In this document: piece after piece, positions 26,701-34,608 of the stretch
How positions within the stretch are numbered: the first letter of the stretch is position 1
Layout: each line of letters begins with the position of its first letter
Notes under the pieces: model-generated
The model's input: only the letters and a program-made list of their open reading frames with translations
Databases searched by the model: none
Told to the model about the DNA's origin: nothing
Assembly: GCA_943367595.1 (NCBI GenBank)
Contig: CALRJS020000007.1
Coordinates: forward strand, 1-64,000
DNA from: MW101C3 sp943367595
GTDB taxonomy: Bacteria > Cyanobacteriota > Cyanobacteriia > PCC-6307 > Cyanobiaceae
DNA: 64,000 nt
Reading direction: 5' to 3'
Translations under genes and position numbers: made by a program

Positions 26701-27335
26701 TGGAGCAGTCGCAGCTGCGGCTGCAGCAGCGGATGGAAGCGCTGGAGCCGGTGAACATGCTCGCCCTTGAGGAGCTGGAGGTGCTGGAGCGGCGGATTGC
26801 CGAACTGGAGGAGCGCCTCGAGGTGCTCAGCAAGGAGCGGGAGGAGCTGCTGCTGCGGATTGAAACCGTGGCCACGCTGCGTCAGGAGGCCTTCCTGGAG
26901 GCCTTCCAGGCTGTGGACGGGCATTTCCGCACGATCTTCGCCGGGCTCTCCGATGGCGAAGGGCACCTGCAGCTGGAAAACCCCGACCAACCGCTGGAAG
27001 GAGGGCTCACCCTGGTGGCCCACCCCAAGGGCAAGGCGGTGCGGCGGCTGGCCTCGATGTCAGGGGGGGAGAAATCGCTCACGGCGCTGAGTTTCCTGTT
27101 TGCCCTGCAGCGCTTTCGCCCTTCTCCCTTCTATGCCCTCGACGAGGTGGACAGCTTCCTCGATGGCGTGAACGTGGAGCGGCTGGCCGCCCTGATCGCC
27201 AGCCAGGCGGACCAGGCCCAGTTCCTGGTGGTCAGCCACCGGCGCCCGATGATCGCCGCCGCCACCCGCACGATCGGCGTCACCCAGGCCCGTGGCGCCC
27301 ACACTCAGGTGGTGGGTCTGCCCACTGCCGCCTAG
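23751..27335 (+). CDS. smc: Chromosome segregation protein SMC
   Basis: This 1194-aa protein has the standard SMC plan. An N-terminal ATPase half carries Walker A GPNGSGKSN near residue 32. Two long Gln/Glu/Arg-rich coiled coils flank a hinge (about residues 545-660, with GIHGPVAQLGDV). The C-terminal ATPase half carries the signature LSGGEKSLTALS-type motif (MSGGEKSLTALSF near 1100) and Walker B FYALDEVDSFLD. It condenses and organises the chromosome with ScpA/ScpB. The start is a TTG at 23751, the only codon that keeps the conserved HINQVEFKHFKSFGG at the N-terminus. Confidence 0.97.
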   Translation: MVHINQVEFKHFKSFGGSLAISLEPNFTVVTGPNGSGKSNILDAVLFCLGLASSRGMRAERLPDLINSAVLRQGKAAETVVSVRFDLGDWQPDGAEEGLEAPAEGPWIQAGQREWTVSRRLRVAPGGTYSSSYSADGVPCNLQQLQTQLRRLRVDPEGSNVVMQGDVTRIVSMSARERRGLIDELAGVALFDSRIEQTRAKLDEVQERQERCRIVEQELLASRQKLERDCAKARLYQDLRQQHHDGRLQEQLLRFEQAQAQRAELARRQTALTAQQDADRLAIAAAQVALEQNAQQLEALQAEVKALGEDQLLGVQAELAGLDSSNRELARQGERNQQEAEQLQQQRQALSRQQGELRQQQHALTGDDDRQELETAEQACLNAEAAVNLSRRRLGEVAGRSGSWLEAQKRRSQQRSQLQSVIAPLLEERQQLAERLRQQQERLLELGAELEGGSGDDQELQQRRAGLETETLALQRTLAEQQQQAQQLAEALALQQRTRARLEQEQIGLERDIARLESRRETLQESRGTGALRLLLESGLEGIHGPVAQLGDVEERVRLALEVAAGARLGQVVVDDDRIAARAIELLKSRRAGRLTFLPLNRIRGGGGQATPSSWGNPRGLVGRAVDLIRYEPVYGEVFRYVFGDTLVFEDLSSARQELGRCRAVTLEGELLERSGAMTGGSLQQRSDRLSFGSSGEHDEAEPLRRRLLELGESLVACRRQEAELGRQLEQLRPLLQGHQQRLAGLEAERAAAERAAGPQLERLRQLNERLAHTRAAEAADQQRQREVVALLEAPQQQLAALEQEEAAAQGSGDSERWQGLQQELESADAALHQARQHRDALLTARRERTLAAERLGHQLDALASEEQRLRQAVLALSEAHSQWRERQNEAQQRRAALEAQQSALQERFGERRRARDEAEARLAAARLALQQQQWDLQRLQEELAALAEQERGLGLRLEAMQRELPDPLPEVPEDVREAGLAALEQSQLRLQQRMEALEPVNMLALEELEVLERRIAELEERLEVLSKEREELLLRIETVATLRQEAFLEAFQAVDGHFRTIFAGLSDGEGHLQLENPDQPLEGGLTLVAHPKGKAVRRLASMSGGEKSLTALSFLFALQRFRPSPFYALDEVDSFLDGVNVERLAALIASQADQAQFLVVSHRRPMIAAATRTIGVTQARGAHTQVVGLPTAA

Positions 27336-27384
27336 ACCGAACCCCCACCACCGGGGTCGTGGGTCACAATGACCCCCAGCCCCA

Positions 27385-28725
27385 ATGTCGCCGACACCCC
27401 GCGGGATCTGGCCGTTGACCTCTTCCATTCCTCCATCCGCCGATCCCGCCGCCGCCGCACCCAGCGACCGCCTCTGGCTGCGTTCGGAGCTGATGGGCAC
27501 CCAGGTGATCACCCGTGACACGGGGCGCCGCCTCGGGGTGGTGGGCGAGGTGGTGGTGGACATTGACAGGCGTGAGGTGGTGGCCCTCGGCCTGCGCGAC
27601 AACCCCCTCACCCGCTTCCTGCCGGGCCTGCCCCGCTGGATGCCGCTCGACCGCATCCGTCAGGTGGGCGATGTGATCCTGGTGGATTCCGCCGATTCGC
27701 TGGCGCAGGGGTTCAATCCCGAGCGCTACAGCAAGGTGATCAACTGCCAGGTGATCAGCGAGTCGGGCGAGCAGCTCGGCCGGGTGCTCGGCTTCAGCTT
27801 CGACATCGAGACCGGTGAGCTCACCACCTTGGTGCTGGGGGCGCTCGGCGTGCCCCTGCTGGGCGAGGGGGTGCTGAGCACCTGGGAACTGGCGGTGGAG
27901 GAGGTCGTCAGCAGCGGCCCCGACCGCATCATTGTGTACGAGGGGGCGGAAGAAAAACTCAAGCAGCTGGGCACGGGCCTGCTGGAAAAACTCGGCATCG
28001 GCGGCCCCAGCTGGGAGCAGGAAGAGCGCGATCGCTTCCGCCAGACGATGGTGCCGGTGGAGAACCAGCTGGCCTCCGGTCAGCCCAGCGTCCAGGAGCA
28101 ACGCCGGATCCAGCCCGCCACCAACCGGGCCGTGGAGCCCAGCGTCGATCAGGAACTCGAATACGTGGAACTGGAGCGGCGGCGGCAGGAGCCGCTGCGT
28201 CAGCGCCGCTACCTCGACGACGACGAGGAAGAGGTTTATGGCCGTGACGAGCCGCGCCGCTTCGGCCGCGAGGACGAGCGAAGCTTCCCCCGCAACGAAG
28301 ACCGGAACGTTGGCCGCGACGACGACCGCCGCTTCGAGCGCGACGACGACCGGGGCTTCAACCGGGACGAGGGCCGTGGCTATGGCAACGACGAGGTCCG
28401 CGGCCTCAATCGCCAGGAAGACCGGGACTTCAGCCGACCTGAAGACCGGAGCTTCAGCCGCGGCGAAGAGAGGGGCTACGGCAACGACCAGCCCGGCCGC
28501 GACCCCCTGGACCCCCTCGATCCCCTTCCGCCCCGCTCGGAGCGCGCACTCCCCCTGCGTGAGCGCCCGCTGCAGGCGCGGCCGGACAGCCGGCGACGCC
28601 CACTCATGGCCGAAGATCCCGTTTATGTCGACGTGGAGCCTTACGCGGGGGAGGAGGTGGCCGATAGAGAAGCCGCTGATCAAGCCACTCCGCGTCGCCG
28701 CAACGATTACGACGATCCCTGGTGA
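27385..28725 (+). CDS. PRC-barrel domain protein with charged repeat tail
   Basis: This 446-aa protein has two PRC-barrel-like domains (about residues 35-105, LMGTQVITRDTGRRLG; and 112-185, VINCQVISESGEQLG), folds found in the photosynthetic reaction centre H subunit and RimM. A linker follows, then a very polar region of about 130 residues (280-410) built from Arg/Asp/Glu/Asn/Gly repeats of about nine to ten residues such as RDDDRRFERDDDRG. Related two-PRC proteins are conserved in cyanobacteria with unknown function. The tail would be disordered. The gene begins 49 bases after smc on the same strand, so it may be in the same transcript. Confidence 0.8.
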   Translation: MSPTPRGIWPLTSSIPPSADPAAAAPSDRLWLRSELMGTQVITRDTGRRLGVVGEVVVDIDRREVVALGLRDNPLTRFLPGLPRWMPLDRIRQVGDVILVDSADSLAQGFNPERYSKVINCQVISESGEQLGRVLGFSFDIETGELTTLVLGALGVPLLGEGVLSTWELAVEEVVSSGPDRIIVYEGAEEKLKQLGTGLLEKLGIGGPSWEQEERDRFRQTMVPVENQLASGQPSVQEQRRIQPATNRAVEPSVDQELEYVELERRRQEPLRQRRYLDDDEEEVYGRDEPRRFGREDERSFPRNEDRNVGRDDDRRFERDDDRGFNRDEGRGYGNDEVRGLNRQEDRDFSRPEDRSFSRGEERGYGNDQPGRDPLDPLDPLPPRSERALPLRERPLQARPDSRRRPLMAEDPVYVDVEPYAGEEVADREAADQATPRRRNDYDDPW

Positions 28726-28838
28726 TCTCCCAGAACCATCCCTGCTGATCTCACACAAACTTCCCTGCTGATCCAGGCCTGCTGGAATCCCGGCAGTTTC
28801 TGAGCGGGGCGGTCTGGAAGCGAGTTCCTCCCTGCCCC

Positions 28839-29267
28839 TTACTTCGGTTCGAAGTCGAGGGAGGCCGAGTTGACGCAGTACCGCAGGCCCGTGGGCGCTG
28901 GACCGTCGGTGAACAGGTGACCAAGATGCGCCTCACAGTTGGCGCAGCGGATTTCCGTGCGCACCATGCCGTGGCTGCGGTCTTCGACGGTGGTGATCGC
29001 CTCGGGATCAAGGCCGCTCCAGAAGCTGGGCCAGCCGGAGCCGGAGTCGTACTTGGCGTCAGAGCTGAACAGCCGCGCGCCGCAGCAGACGCAGTTGTAG
29101 TGCCCGGCCTGCTTGTTGTTCCAGTAGGCACCGGTGAAGGCCCGCTCCGTGCCCCCGAGGCGCGCCACCTGGTATTGCTCAGGCGTGAGCTTCTGCTGCC
29201 AGATCTGGTCCGCTTCCGCCGGGGTGGGAGCGGGGGAGGAAGCGGCAGCTGAATCGGAAGGGGCCAT
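28839..29267 (-). CDS. msrB: Peptide-methionine (R)-S-oxide reductase
   Basis: A 142-aa enzyme that reduces methionine-R-sulfoxide in proteins. It has the two zinc CxxC pairs (CVCCGARLF and CANCEAHLG), the conserved SGSGWPSFW motif and the catalytic cysteine in RYCVNSASLDF near the end. The first 20 residues are an Ala/Ser/Pro-rich extension. It has the expected length for a stand-alone MsrB. It lies on the same strand as, and 38 bases downstream of, the LpxB-like gene. Confidence 0.95.
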   Translation of the reverse strand: MAPSDSAAASSPAPTPAEADQIWQQKLTPEQYQVARLGGTERAFTGAYWNNKQAGHYNCVCCGARLFSSDAKYDSGSGWPSFWSGLDPEAITTVEDRSHGMVRTEIRCANCEAHLGHLFTDGPAPTGLRYCVNSASLDFEPK

Positions 29268-29305
29268 GGCCGGAGACGACGAGCGGCGAGAAGGCAGCCC
29301 TCAAC

Positions 29306-30577
29306 CTACGCAGTGGGAAGCAGATCAGTCACCATCGCAGCCAGGGCAGCCACGGCTCCAGGCTGGCCCCGCAGGCTGCGCAGGTCCTCCCGCTGCCCCG
29401 CCAGACGGTCCGGATGGGACAACCAGTCAGCGGCTTCAGCGGCGATCTCCTGGGGCAGGATCGGACCCACCCGCTCGGGCACCACAGCCCGCCCGGCGGA
29501 GATGTTGGGCCAGGCCAGGAAGCCGCGCTGACGCATGCGCCAGGCGGTGAGCGCCACCCCCAGCAACCAGCGCAACAGCGGCAGACGCGCCACCAGCCCC
29601 AGCCAGCCGTCCCAGGCCTGCATCACCTGAAGGTGCTGGGTGGGCACCAGCACGATCATCGGCACCCCGAGCGCGCCCAGCTCGGCCGTGTTGGCGCCCA
29701 CGGTGGTGAGGGCAAGGGCGCACTGGCTCAGCGCCCCGTGGGCGGGATGCTGCTCCACCAGCAGGATGCGCGTGCCGGCGGCGGTTTCCAGCCAGCGGGA
29801 TGGCGTCTCGGCGCTGGGCTCGAGCAAGCGGGGCTCGCTGCTGCCGTAATGCCGTTGCAGCGGATTGGCGGGCCCCGCCAGCGCGAGCAGCTCGGCCACG
29901 GTGGTGGTGGGCGCCACGGGCAACAGAAAGTGGCAGCCGGGCCGCAGAGCGGCGAGGCGGTCGGCGGTGTCGAGCAGGAAGGGCACCCCCACCAGCAACT
30001 TGGCGCGCTTCGAGCCGGGCAGCAGCGCCACCCATTGGCCGGCCGGCAGGGGCGCTTCCGCCCGGGCCGTCTCGGAGAGGTCGGCCATCAGATCGCCCAC
30101 GACGGTGCAGCGGGAGCGCCAGCGGGAGGGCAGGCGGCGCTCCGCCTCCGGGCCCATCGCGGCGATGCGGTCGTTCCAGCGGGGCCAGCGCGCCACCCAC
30201 TCCGCGTAGGTGAGGTGGCGGTAGCCGAGGCGGGCCTTGAGCAGCACCGTCCAGAACTGATCGCCGCCCAGGAACACCACCACCCCCCTGGCCGGCCAGG
30301 GGCCATAGCGGCGGGGCCGCAGCAGCAGATTCCAGAACCTGTTCGCCGGCACGATCGAGCTGAACAGGCCGAGCCGCTCGGCAGCCTGGCGCTCAAGGCC
30401 GGTGGCATTGGGGCAGGGAACGAGCACCAGGCGCAGTTCCGTGGCCGCCTGAGGCTGGCGGGGCCGCAAGGCCAGTGACGCATGCAACCGTTCGGCCAGC
30501 GGCCTCACCCAGGTGGTGAGTTCACCGGGGCCGTTGCAGACCAGCACGATCGCTGTAGCGGACGGCGGGCCGGTCAA
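29306..30577 (-). CDS. Lipid-A-disaccharide-synthase-related glycosyltransferase-like protein
   Basis: About 423 aa with a GT-B layout resembling LpxB: an N-terminal domain (LVCNGPGELTTWV, VVVFLGGDQFWTV) and a C-terminal domain with LLPGSKRAK near the middle and LTTVGANTAELGALGVPMIVLVP, where a nucleotide-sugar ligand would sit. Cyanobacteria carry this LpxB-related family alongside or instead of true LpxB, and its substrate is not established. A longer frame to 30631 runs into tRNA-Leu, so the start is taken as TTG at 30577. A GTG slightly downstream is also possible. Confidence 0.7.
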   Translation of the reverse strand: MTGPPSATAIVLVCNGPGELTTWVRPLAERLHASLALRPRQPQAATELRLVLVPCPNATGLERQAAERLGLFSSIVPANRFWNLLLRPRRYGPWPARGVVVFLGGDQFWTVLLKARLGYRHLTYAEWVARWPRWNDRIAAMGPEAERRLPSRWRSRCTVVGDLMADLSETARAEAPLPAGQWVALLPGSKRAKLLVGVPFLLDTADRLAALRPGCHFLLPVAPTTTVAELLALAGPANPLQRHYGSSEPRLLEPSAETPSRWLETAAGTRILLVEQHPAHGALSQCALALTTVGANTAELGALGVPMIVLVPTQHLQVMQAWDGWLGLVARLPLLRWLLGVALTAWRMRQRGFLAWPNISAGRAVVPERVGPILPQEIAAEAADWLSHPDRLAGQREDLRSLRGQPGAVAALAAMVTDLLPTA

Positions 30578-30592
30578 GTTGGGGAAGAGAAA

Positions 30593-30674
30593 TGCGGATG
30601 GCGAGACTTGAACTCGCAAGGCCGAAGCCACACGCCCCTCAAACGTGCGTGTCTACCAATTCCACCACATCCGC
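30593..30674 (-). tRNA. tRNA-Leu (GAG)
   Basis: On the minus strand the acceptor GCGGATG pairs with CATCCGC. The D-arm reads GTGGAATTGGTAGAC, the anticodon stem CACGT/GCGTG holds the loop TTGAGGG (anticodon GAG), a long variable arm (GGCTTCGGCC core) marks a class II tRNA, and the T-arm reads GAGTTCAAGTCTC. The discriminator is A and CCA is not encoded. It is upstream of the LpxB-like gene on the same strand. Confidence 0.95.
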
Positions 30675-30916
30675 GTGGCCGTCAGGGGCGAACCCCCTTC
30701 GGCTCGTCAATATACCGATCGCCCGGCCCACCCTTCCACTGCGCCCCACACCCGACGCAATGACACAGCGCAGATGGCCGGGCGCAGCCGGGTCAGCGCA
30801 GAGCATCAGCGCTCTACCGGTGGGCCGCTTCATCGGGCCCGGCAGCCGGGATGGCGCCTGGTGGCAGGGGGCTGAGTGAGCGCTGATACAGTCCGCTGCG
30901 CCTGGATGCGTATGGG

Positions 30917-32266
30917 ATGCCCATCGGCAAGCTGCTGATCGCCAACCGGGGCGAAATCGCGCTGCGAATCCTGCGTTCCTGCCGTGAGCTGGGCATCGCC
31001 ACGGTGGCCGTCTACAGCACGGTGGATCGCAACGCCCTGCACGTGCAGCTGGCCGATGAAGCGGTGTGCGTCGGTGAGGCGCCCAGCCGCAAGAGCTACC
31101 TCAATATCCCCAACATCATTGCGGCGGCCATTTCCCGCGGCGCTGACGCCATCCATCCCGGCTACGGCTTTCTGGCCGAAAACGACCGTTTCGCCGAGAT
31201 CTGCGCCGCCCACGGCCTCACGTTCGTGGGTCCTTCGGCGGAGGCGATCAGGGCGATGGGCGACAAAGCCACCGCAAAGGCGACCATGCAGCGGGTGGGC
31301 GTGCCCACCGTGCCAGGCAGCGAGGGCCTGCTGGCCGATGCCGAGGCGGCAGCGGCAGCCGCTGCGGCCATGGGCTACCCGGTGATGATCAAGGCCACCG
31401 CCGGTGGCGGCGGGCGGGGCATGCGGCTGGTGCCCGATGCCGACCAGCTTGAGAGCCTGTTCAAAGCAGCCCAGGGCGAGGCCGAGGCTGCTTTCGGCAA
31501 CCCTGGCCTCTACATGGAAAAGTTCATCGACCGGCCCCGGCACGTGGAAGTGCAGGTGCTGGCCGACCGCCACGGCAACGTCGTGCATCTCGGGGAGCGC
31601 GACTGCTCAATCCAACGCCGTCACCAGAAGCTGCTGGAAGAAGCACCCAGCCCGGCGCTTGATGCCGACCTGCGTCAGCGCATGGGGGAGGCGGCGGTGG
31701 CAGCGGCCCGCAGCATCACCTACGAGGGCGCCGGCACCGTGGAGTTCCTGCTCGACAAGAGCGGCGCCTTCTACTTCATGGAGATGAACACGCGCATCCA
31801 GGTGGAGCATCCGGTCACGGAGATGGTGACGGGCATCGACCTGATCGCCGAGCAGCTGCATATCGCCGGTGGTGAGCCCCTGCGCCTACGGCAATCCGAC
31901 GTGCAGCTGCGCGGGCACGCTATTGAGTGCCGCATCAACGCTGAAGATCCACAGAAGAATTTTCGGCCGGCGCCGGGGCGCATCACCGGCTGGCTGCCTC
32001 CGGGCGGGCCTGGGGTGCGGGTCGACAGCCACGTTTACACGGGCTACGAGATTCCGGTGTTCTACGACTCCCTGATCGGCAAGCTGATCGTGTGGGCTCC
32101 CGATCGTGAGGGCGCCATCCGCCGCATGCGGCGCGCGTTGATGGAATGCGCCATCACCGGCATCTCCACCACGATCGATTTCCACCTCAGCCTGCTTGAC
32201 CGGCCCGAGTTTCAGCGCGGCGACATCCACACCAAGTTCGTGGAGCAGGAGATGCTGCCGGGCTGA
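30917..32266 (+). CDS. accC: Acetyl-CoA carboxylase, biotin carboxylase subunit
   Basis: This 449-aa enzyme carboxylates biotin on AccB using ATP and bicarbonate, the first step of fatty-acid synthesis. It shows the N-terminal LLIANRGEIALRILR, the ATP-grasp glycine-rich loop KATAGGGGRGMR near residue 160, the active-site EMNTRIQVEHPVTE near 285 and the C-terminal RINAEDP region. Length and domain order are typical of AccC. It starts about 240 bases from tRNA-Leu, divergently. Confidence 0.97.
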   Translation: MPIGKLLIANRGEIALRILRSCRELGIATVAVYSTVDRNALHVQLADEAVCVGEAPSRKSYLNIPNIIAAAISRGADAIHPGYGFLAENDRFAEICAAHGLTFVGPSAEAIRAMGDKATAKATMQRVGVPTVPGSEGLLADAEAAAAAAAAMGYPVMIKATAGGGGRGMRLVPDADQLESLFKAAQGEAEAAFGNPGLYMEKFIDRPRHVEVQVLADRHGNVVHLGERDCSIQRRHQKLLEEAPSPALDADLRQRMGEAAVAAARSITYEGAGTVEFLLDKSGAFYFMEMNTRIQVEHPVTEMVTGIDLIAEQLHIAGGEPLRLRQSDVQLRGHAIECRINAEDPQKNFRPAPGRITGWLPPGGPGVRVDSHVYTGYEIPVFYDSLIGKLIVWAPDREGAIRRMRRALMECAITGISTTIDFHLSLLDRPEFQRGDIHTKFVEQEMLPG

Positions 32267-32291
32267 GGCCGGCAGATCAGTCAGTGGTGTG

Positions 32292-32392
32292 GCGAGGCTG
32301 GCCGTTCTGGCTGCGGGTTCGAGCCCTGCGGCAATCAGCCACCACTCCGTGGCGTGGGGCTCGTGGCTGGCGGTTTCTGGCTGATGGGTCGA
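32292..32392. repeat. Imperfect 31-34-bp direct repeat between accC and yggT
   Basis: Two related units (32292-32322 and 32359-32392) share GGCTGGC, TTCTGGCTG and GGGTTCGA/GGGTCGA blocks in the same order. The first unit ends in a T-arm-like sequence, but no tRNA can be built around it. The units sit between convergent genes. Confidence 0.45.
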
Positions 32393-32435
32393 CCAGCAAC
32401 CTGAGGCGGGCCGCTTCGCCCTGGGCGAGCCCGGT

Positions 32436-32765
32436 TCAGCCAGCCCCCAGGTTGGCTCCATGCCGCGCCACCAGCGTGAGCAGGCCCTGCTGGCCCAGCA
32501 GCAATTCGCGCACCAGGCTGATCAAGCCCACCCAGATCACCGGTGTCACGTCAACACCGCCGATCGGCGGCACCACGCGGCGGGTGGTGGCCAGCAGCGA
32601 CTCCGTGGGCCAGCCGATCAACCGCATGGCGCCCCGCTCCAGATCGATCTGGGGGTACCAGGTGAGCACGATGCGGAACAGAAACAGCAGGGTCCAGGCG
32701 CCCAGCGCCAGACCCAGCAGCAGGTTCAGCGCCGGCAGCGAACGCAGCAAGGTGGCAGCCGTCAC
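32436..32765 (-). CDS. YggT/Ycf19 family membrane protein
   Basis: A 109-aa protein with two membrane segments (about residues 10-32 and 76-95) and the family motif FRIVLTWYPQIDLERGAM, then PTESLLATTRRVVPPIGGVDVTPVIWV. The YggT/Ycf19 family is linked in cyanobacteria and plastids to distribution of thylakoid nucleoids and to membrane complex assembly. It is divergent from psbX with 78 bases between the starts, so the two may share a regulatory region. Confidence 0.9.
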   Translation of the reverse strand: MTAATLLRSLPALNLLLGLALGAWTLLFLFRIVLTWYPQIDLERGAMRLIGWPTESLLATTRRVVPPIGGVDVTPVIWVGLISLVRELLLGQQGLLTLVARHGANLGAG

Positions 32766-32843
32766 AAAGCTCTAAGCAGCAAGCGCATTGATCGTAGGAA
32801 GCGGCGCCCCTTGACTAGGATCCCAGCCTCCACCAGCGCCACC

Positions 32844-32966
32844 ATGACCCCTTCCCTCGCCAACTTCCTGAGCAGCCTCGTGTGGGGAGCGGTGATCGTG
32901 GTGATCCCCATCAGCATCGCGCTCGTGCTGATCAGCCAGACCGACCAGGTCGACCGCAAGCTCTGA
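32844..32966 (+). CDS. psbX: Photosystem II protein PsbX
   Basis: A 40-aa single-helix thylakoid protein (TPSLANFLSSLVWGAVIVV, then PISIALVLISQTDQVDRK). The SQTDQV/R motif after the helix is typical of PsbX, a peripheral low-mass subunit near cytochrome b559 that influences plastoquinone exchange in photosystem II. The length matches the family. No other photosystem gene is adjacent. Confidence 0.95.
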   Translation: MTPSLANFLSSLVWGAVIVVIPISIALVLISQTDQVDRKL

Positions 32967-33581
32967 TCCACACGACCAACACGGTCAGCGCTCGCCCAGG
33001 CAGTGCCCCTGTCGAGTTGCGGTGAGCATCGACTTGCAGCGAGCATCGAGCTGCAGCAAGCGTCGAGTTGCACCCAGGCCTTGAGCTTCTGGAGTCCACG
33101 ACGGTGTCCAGATTCACTTCGTTGGAAAGATTCGCCGCAAAGCTCCCCAGCGACGGCCCAAGCCAACAGTGCCTGAAGCTCTCCTCAGCAACGGCCCTGA
33201 GCAATCGTTGGCTTCGAATCACCGCTGCAGCAGCCCAAGGAAAACGCCGCTGCCACAGCCCGAGGCAAAACTCCCTCCAGGCCTCTGCAACAAGCACCCG
33301 AAGAGAAGCCCCCTGCAGAGCTCAGCAGCAACGACCCAAAGCAAGGCGTCGCTGCCTGTCTCCCCTGCAGCGTTTCAAGCCAACAGTCCTTGGACGCGTC
33401 CAGAGCGTCTGCCTGCAGAAGCCACCCGCAGCCAGTCATCGCAGGATCGTTGCCGCGCCACCTGAGTTCGGCCAGGATGAACGGGTCCTCCCGGCCGCGT
33501 TCTGGCGATGTCCCTAAAGTGCTGGAACGGGTTCTCCAGTCGGAGGATGCGGACGTCCGTTCTGCCTGAGGTCTTCCAGAC
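32967..33581. other. 615-bp gap without a gene
   Basis: Both strands have open frames here, but they are Ser/Ala/Arg-rich with no fold-like pattern. The region holds the 17-bp array at 33011-33078 and further imperfect repeats of GCAGCAACGGC-like and CCTGCAG-like blocks to about 33430. The last 80 bases before ycf66 probably carry its promoter, but I cannot place it. Confidence 0.5.
33011..33078. repeat. 17-bp tandem repeat, four copies
   Basis: Units at 33011, 33028, 33045 and 33062 follow the pattern RTCGASYTGCRSYRAGC (for example GTCGAGTTGCGGTGAGC), each exactly 17 bp. The fourth diverges at its end. The repeat has no dyad symmetry that would suggest a regulator site, and 17 bp does not preserve a reading frame. 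Confidence 0.75.
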
Positions 33582-34595
33582 GTGGTTAATGCCAGCCTCA
33601 ACTGGGCGAGCATCGTCGGCATCGTGTTGGCCGTCGGCGGAGCCTTTCTCTATTTCATGAGGAGCTTCAAGCCCGCCCTCGCCCGCGACTACGACGTTTT
33701 CTTCGCGGCGATCGGTCTCCTCTGCGGTGGGATCCTCTTCTTCCAGGGCTGGCGCCTCGATCCGATTCTCCAGTTCGGTCAGTTCCTGCTGGCTGGCACC
33801 ACCGTCTTCTTCGCCTACGAGAGCGTGCGTCTGAGGGGCGTCACCACCGAGCAGGCACGGCGCTCCTCCTTCTTCGACGACGACGAACCTCTGCCGCCTC
33901 CCGCCCGCGGCCGTATCGGTGGCGGCGACTGGAATCCGGATGTCGACCGCCTGGAAGAACCTCAGCCCCTGCGCCGGCGCATCCGTTCACGCGAAGCTGA
34001 ACCCGAAGACGACGACTTCTACCGTCCGCGCCGCACCGCACGCCCTGCCATCCCCGAGCGGGCCGCCAGCCGCCGCCCCGCCGACACCGACGACTGGGAT
34101 CCAGCCCCCCGCTCCCCCCGCGTCGACGACCGTCCCGCCGCTGTGGATCCCGGCTACCGCGCCGGCCCGTCTCCCCGCAGCACCGCCGCCCCCAGCTCCG
34201 GGCCCGCCTTCGGCGCCCGCCGTCGCGATCGGGATGTGGCTGCGGAGCCTCGTCGAGGCACCCGCCCAACCGCCAGCAGCGACGCTGTGCCACGCTCCAG
34301 CCGCCGCACTGGCAGCGCCCCTGTTTCCACAGCCGGTCCACTGCCCGGCGGCCCTGACCCATCGCCACGGCCCGCAGGCGGCGTCCCCATGGGTTCACCG
34401 CTGCGCGGCGGTCTTGGCGGTACACCAGCCTCCGGCAGCACCCCTGATCCGGCCAGCGACGCGGATTACACCCCGTTGCGCTCCACCAGCAGCGCCAGTG
34501 CCCGAAACCCCTCCGGTGCTGCCGGCGCCCGCAGTGCCTCCAGCAGCGCTCGCCCTGGCTCCAGCCGCGACAACAGCTCCCGTTTCGACGACTGA
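33582..34595 (+). CDS. Ycf66 family protein with long disordered tail
   Basis: The GTG at 33582 opens a 337-aa protein. Residues 1-90 are the Ycf66 domain with two or three membrane segments and the conserved stretches LNWASIVGIVLAVGGAFLYF and ILFFQGWRLDPILQFGQFLL. The remaining 240 residues are rich in Pro, Arg, Ser, Asp and Gly, and are presumably disordered and cytoplasmic or stromal. Ycf66 is conserved in cyanobacteria and some plastids, with unknown function. Two TolB-like lipoprotein genes follow closely (13 bases), suggesting an operon. Confidence 0.9.
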   Translation: MVNASLNWASIVGIVLAVGGAFLYFMRSFKPALARDYDVFFAAIGLLCGGILFFQGWRLDPILQFGQFLLAGTTVFFAYESVRLRGVTTEQARRSSFFDDDEPLPPPARGRIGGGDWNPDVDRLEEPQPLRRRIRSREAEPEDDDFYRPRRTARPAIPERAASRRPADTDDWDPAPRSPRVDDRPAAVDPGYRAGPSPRSTAAPSSGPAFGARRRDRDVAAEPRRGTRPTASSDAVPRSSRRTGSAPVSTAGPLPGGPDPSPRPAGGVPMGSPLRGGLGGTPASGSTPDPASDADYTPLRSTSSASARNPSGAAGARSASSSARPGSSRDNSSRFDD

Positions 34596-34608
34596 TCCAC
34601 AGCCACCG

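Noticed and set aside
23616..27023. Long minus-strand open frame antisense to smc
   Set aside because: It is Leu/Gln-rich and mirrors the codon use of smc; smc carries all the expected motifs.
30578..30631. Extended N-terminus of the LpxB-like gene to 30631
   Set aside because: It runs through the 3-prime half of tRNA-Leu, and the extra residues are not family-like.
32300..32340. T-arm-like sequence GCGGGTTCGAGCCCTGC suggesting a tRNA
   Set aside because: No acceptor strand pairs with the following bases, and no anticodon arm precedes it. The same pattern partly recurs in the neighbouring direct-repeat unit, so it is best explained as part of the repeat.
33068..33517. Open frames in the gap before ycf66
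   Set aside because: Composition is dominated by Ser/Ala/Arg from local repeats, with no conserved pattern on either strand.
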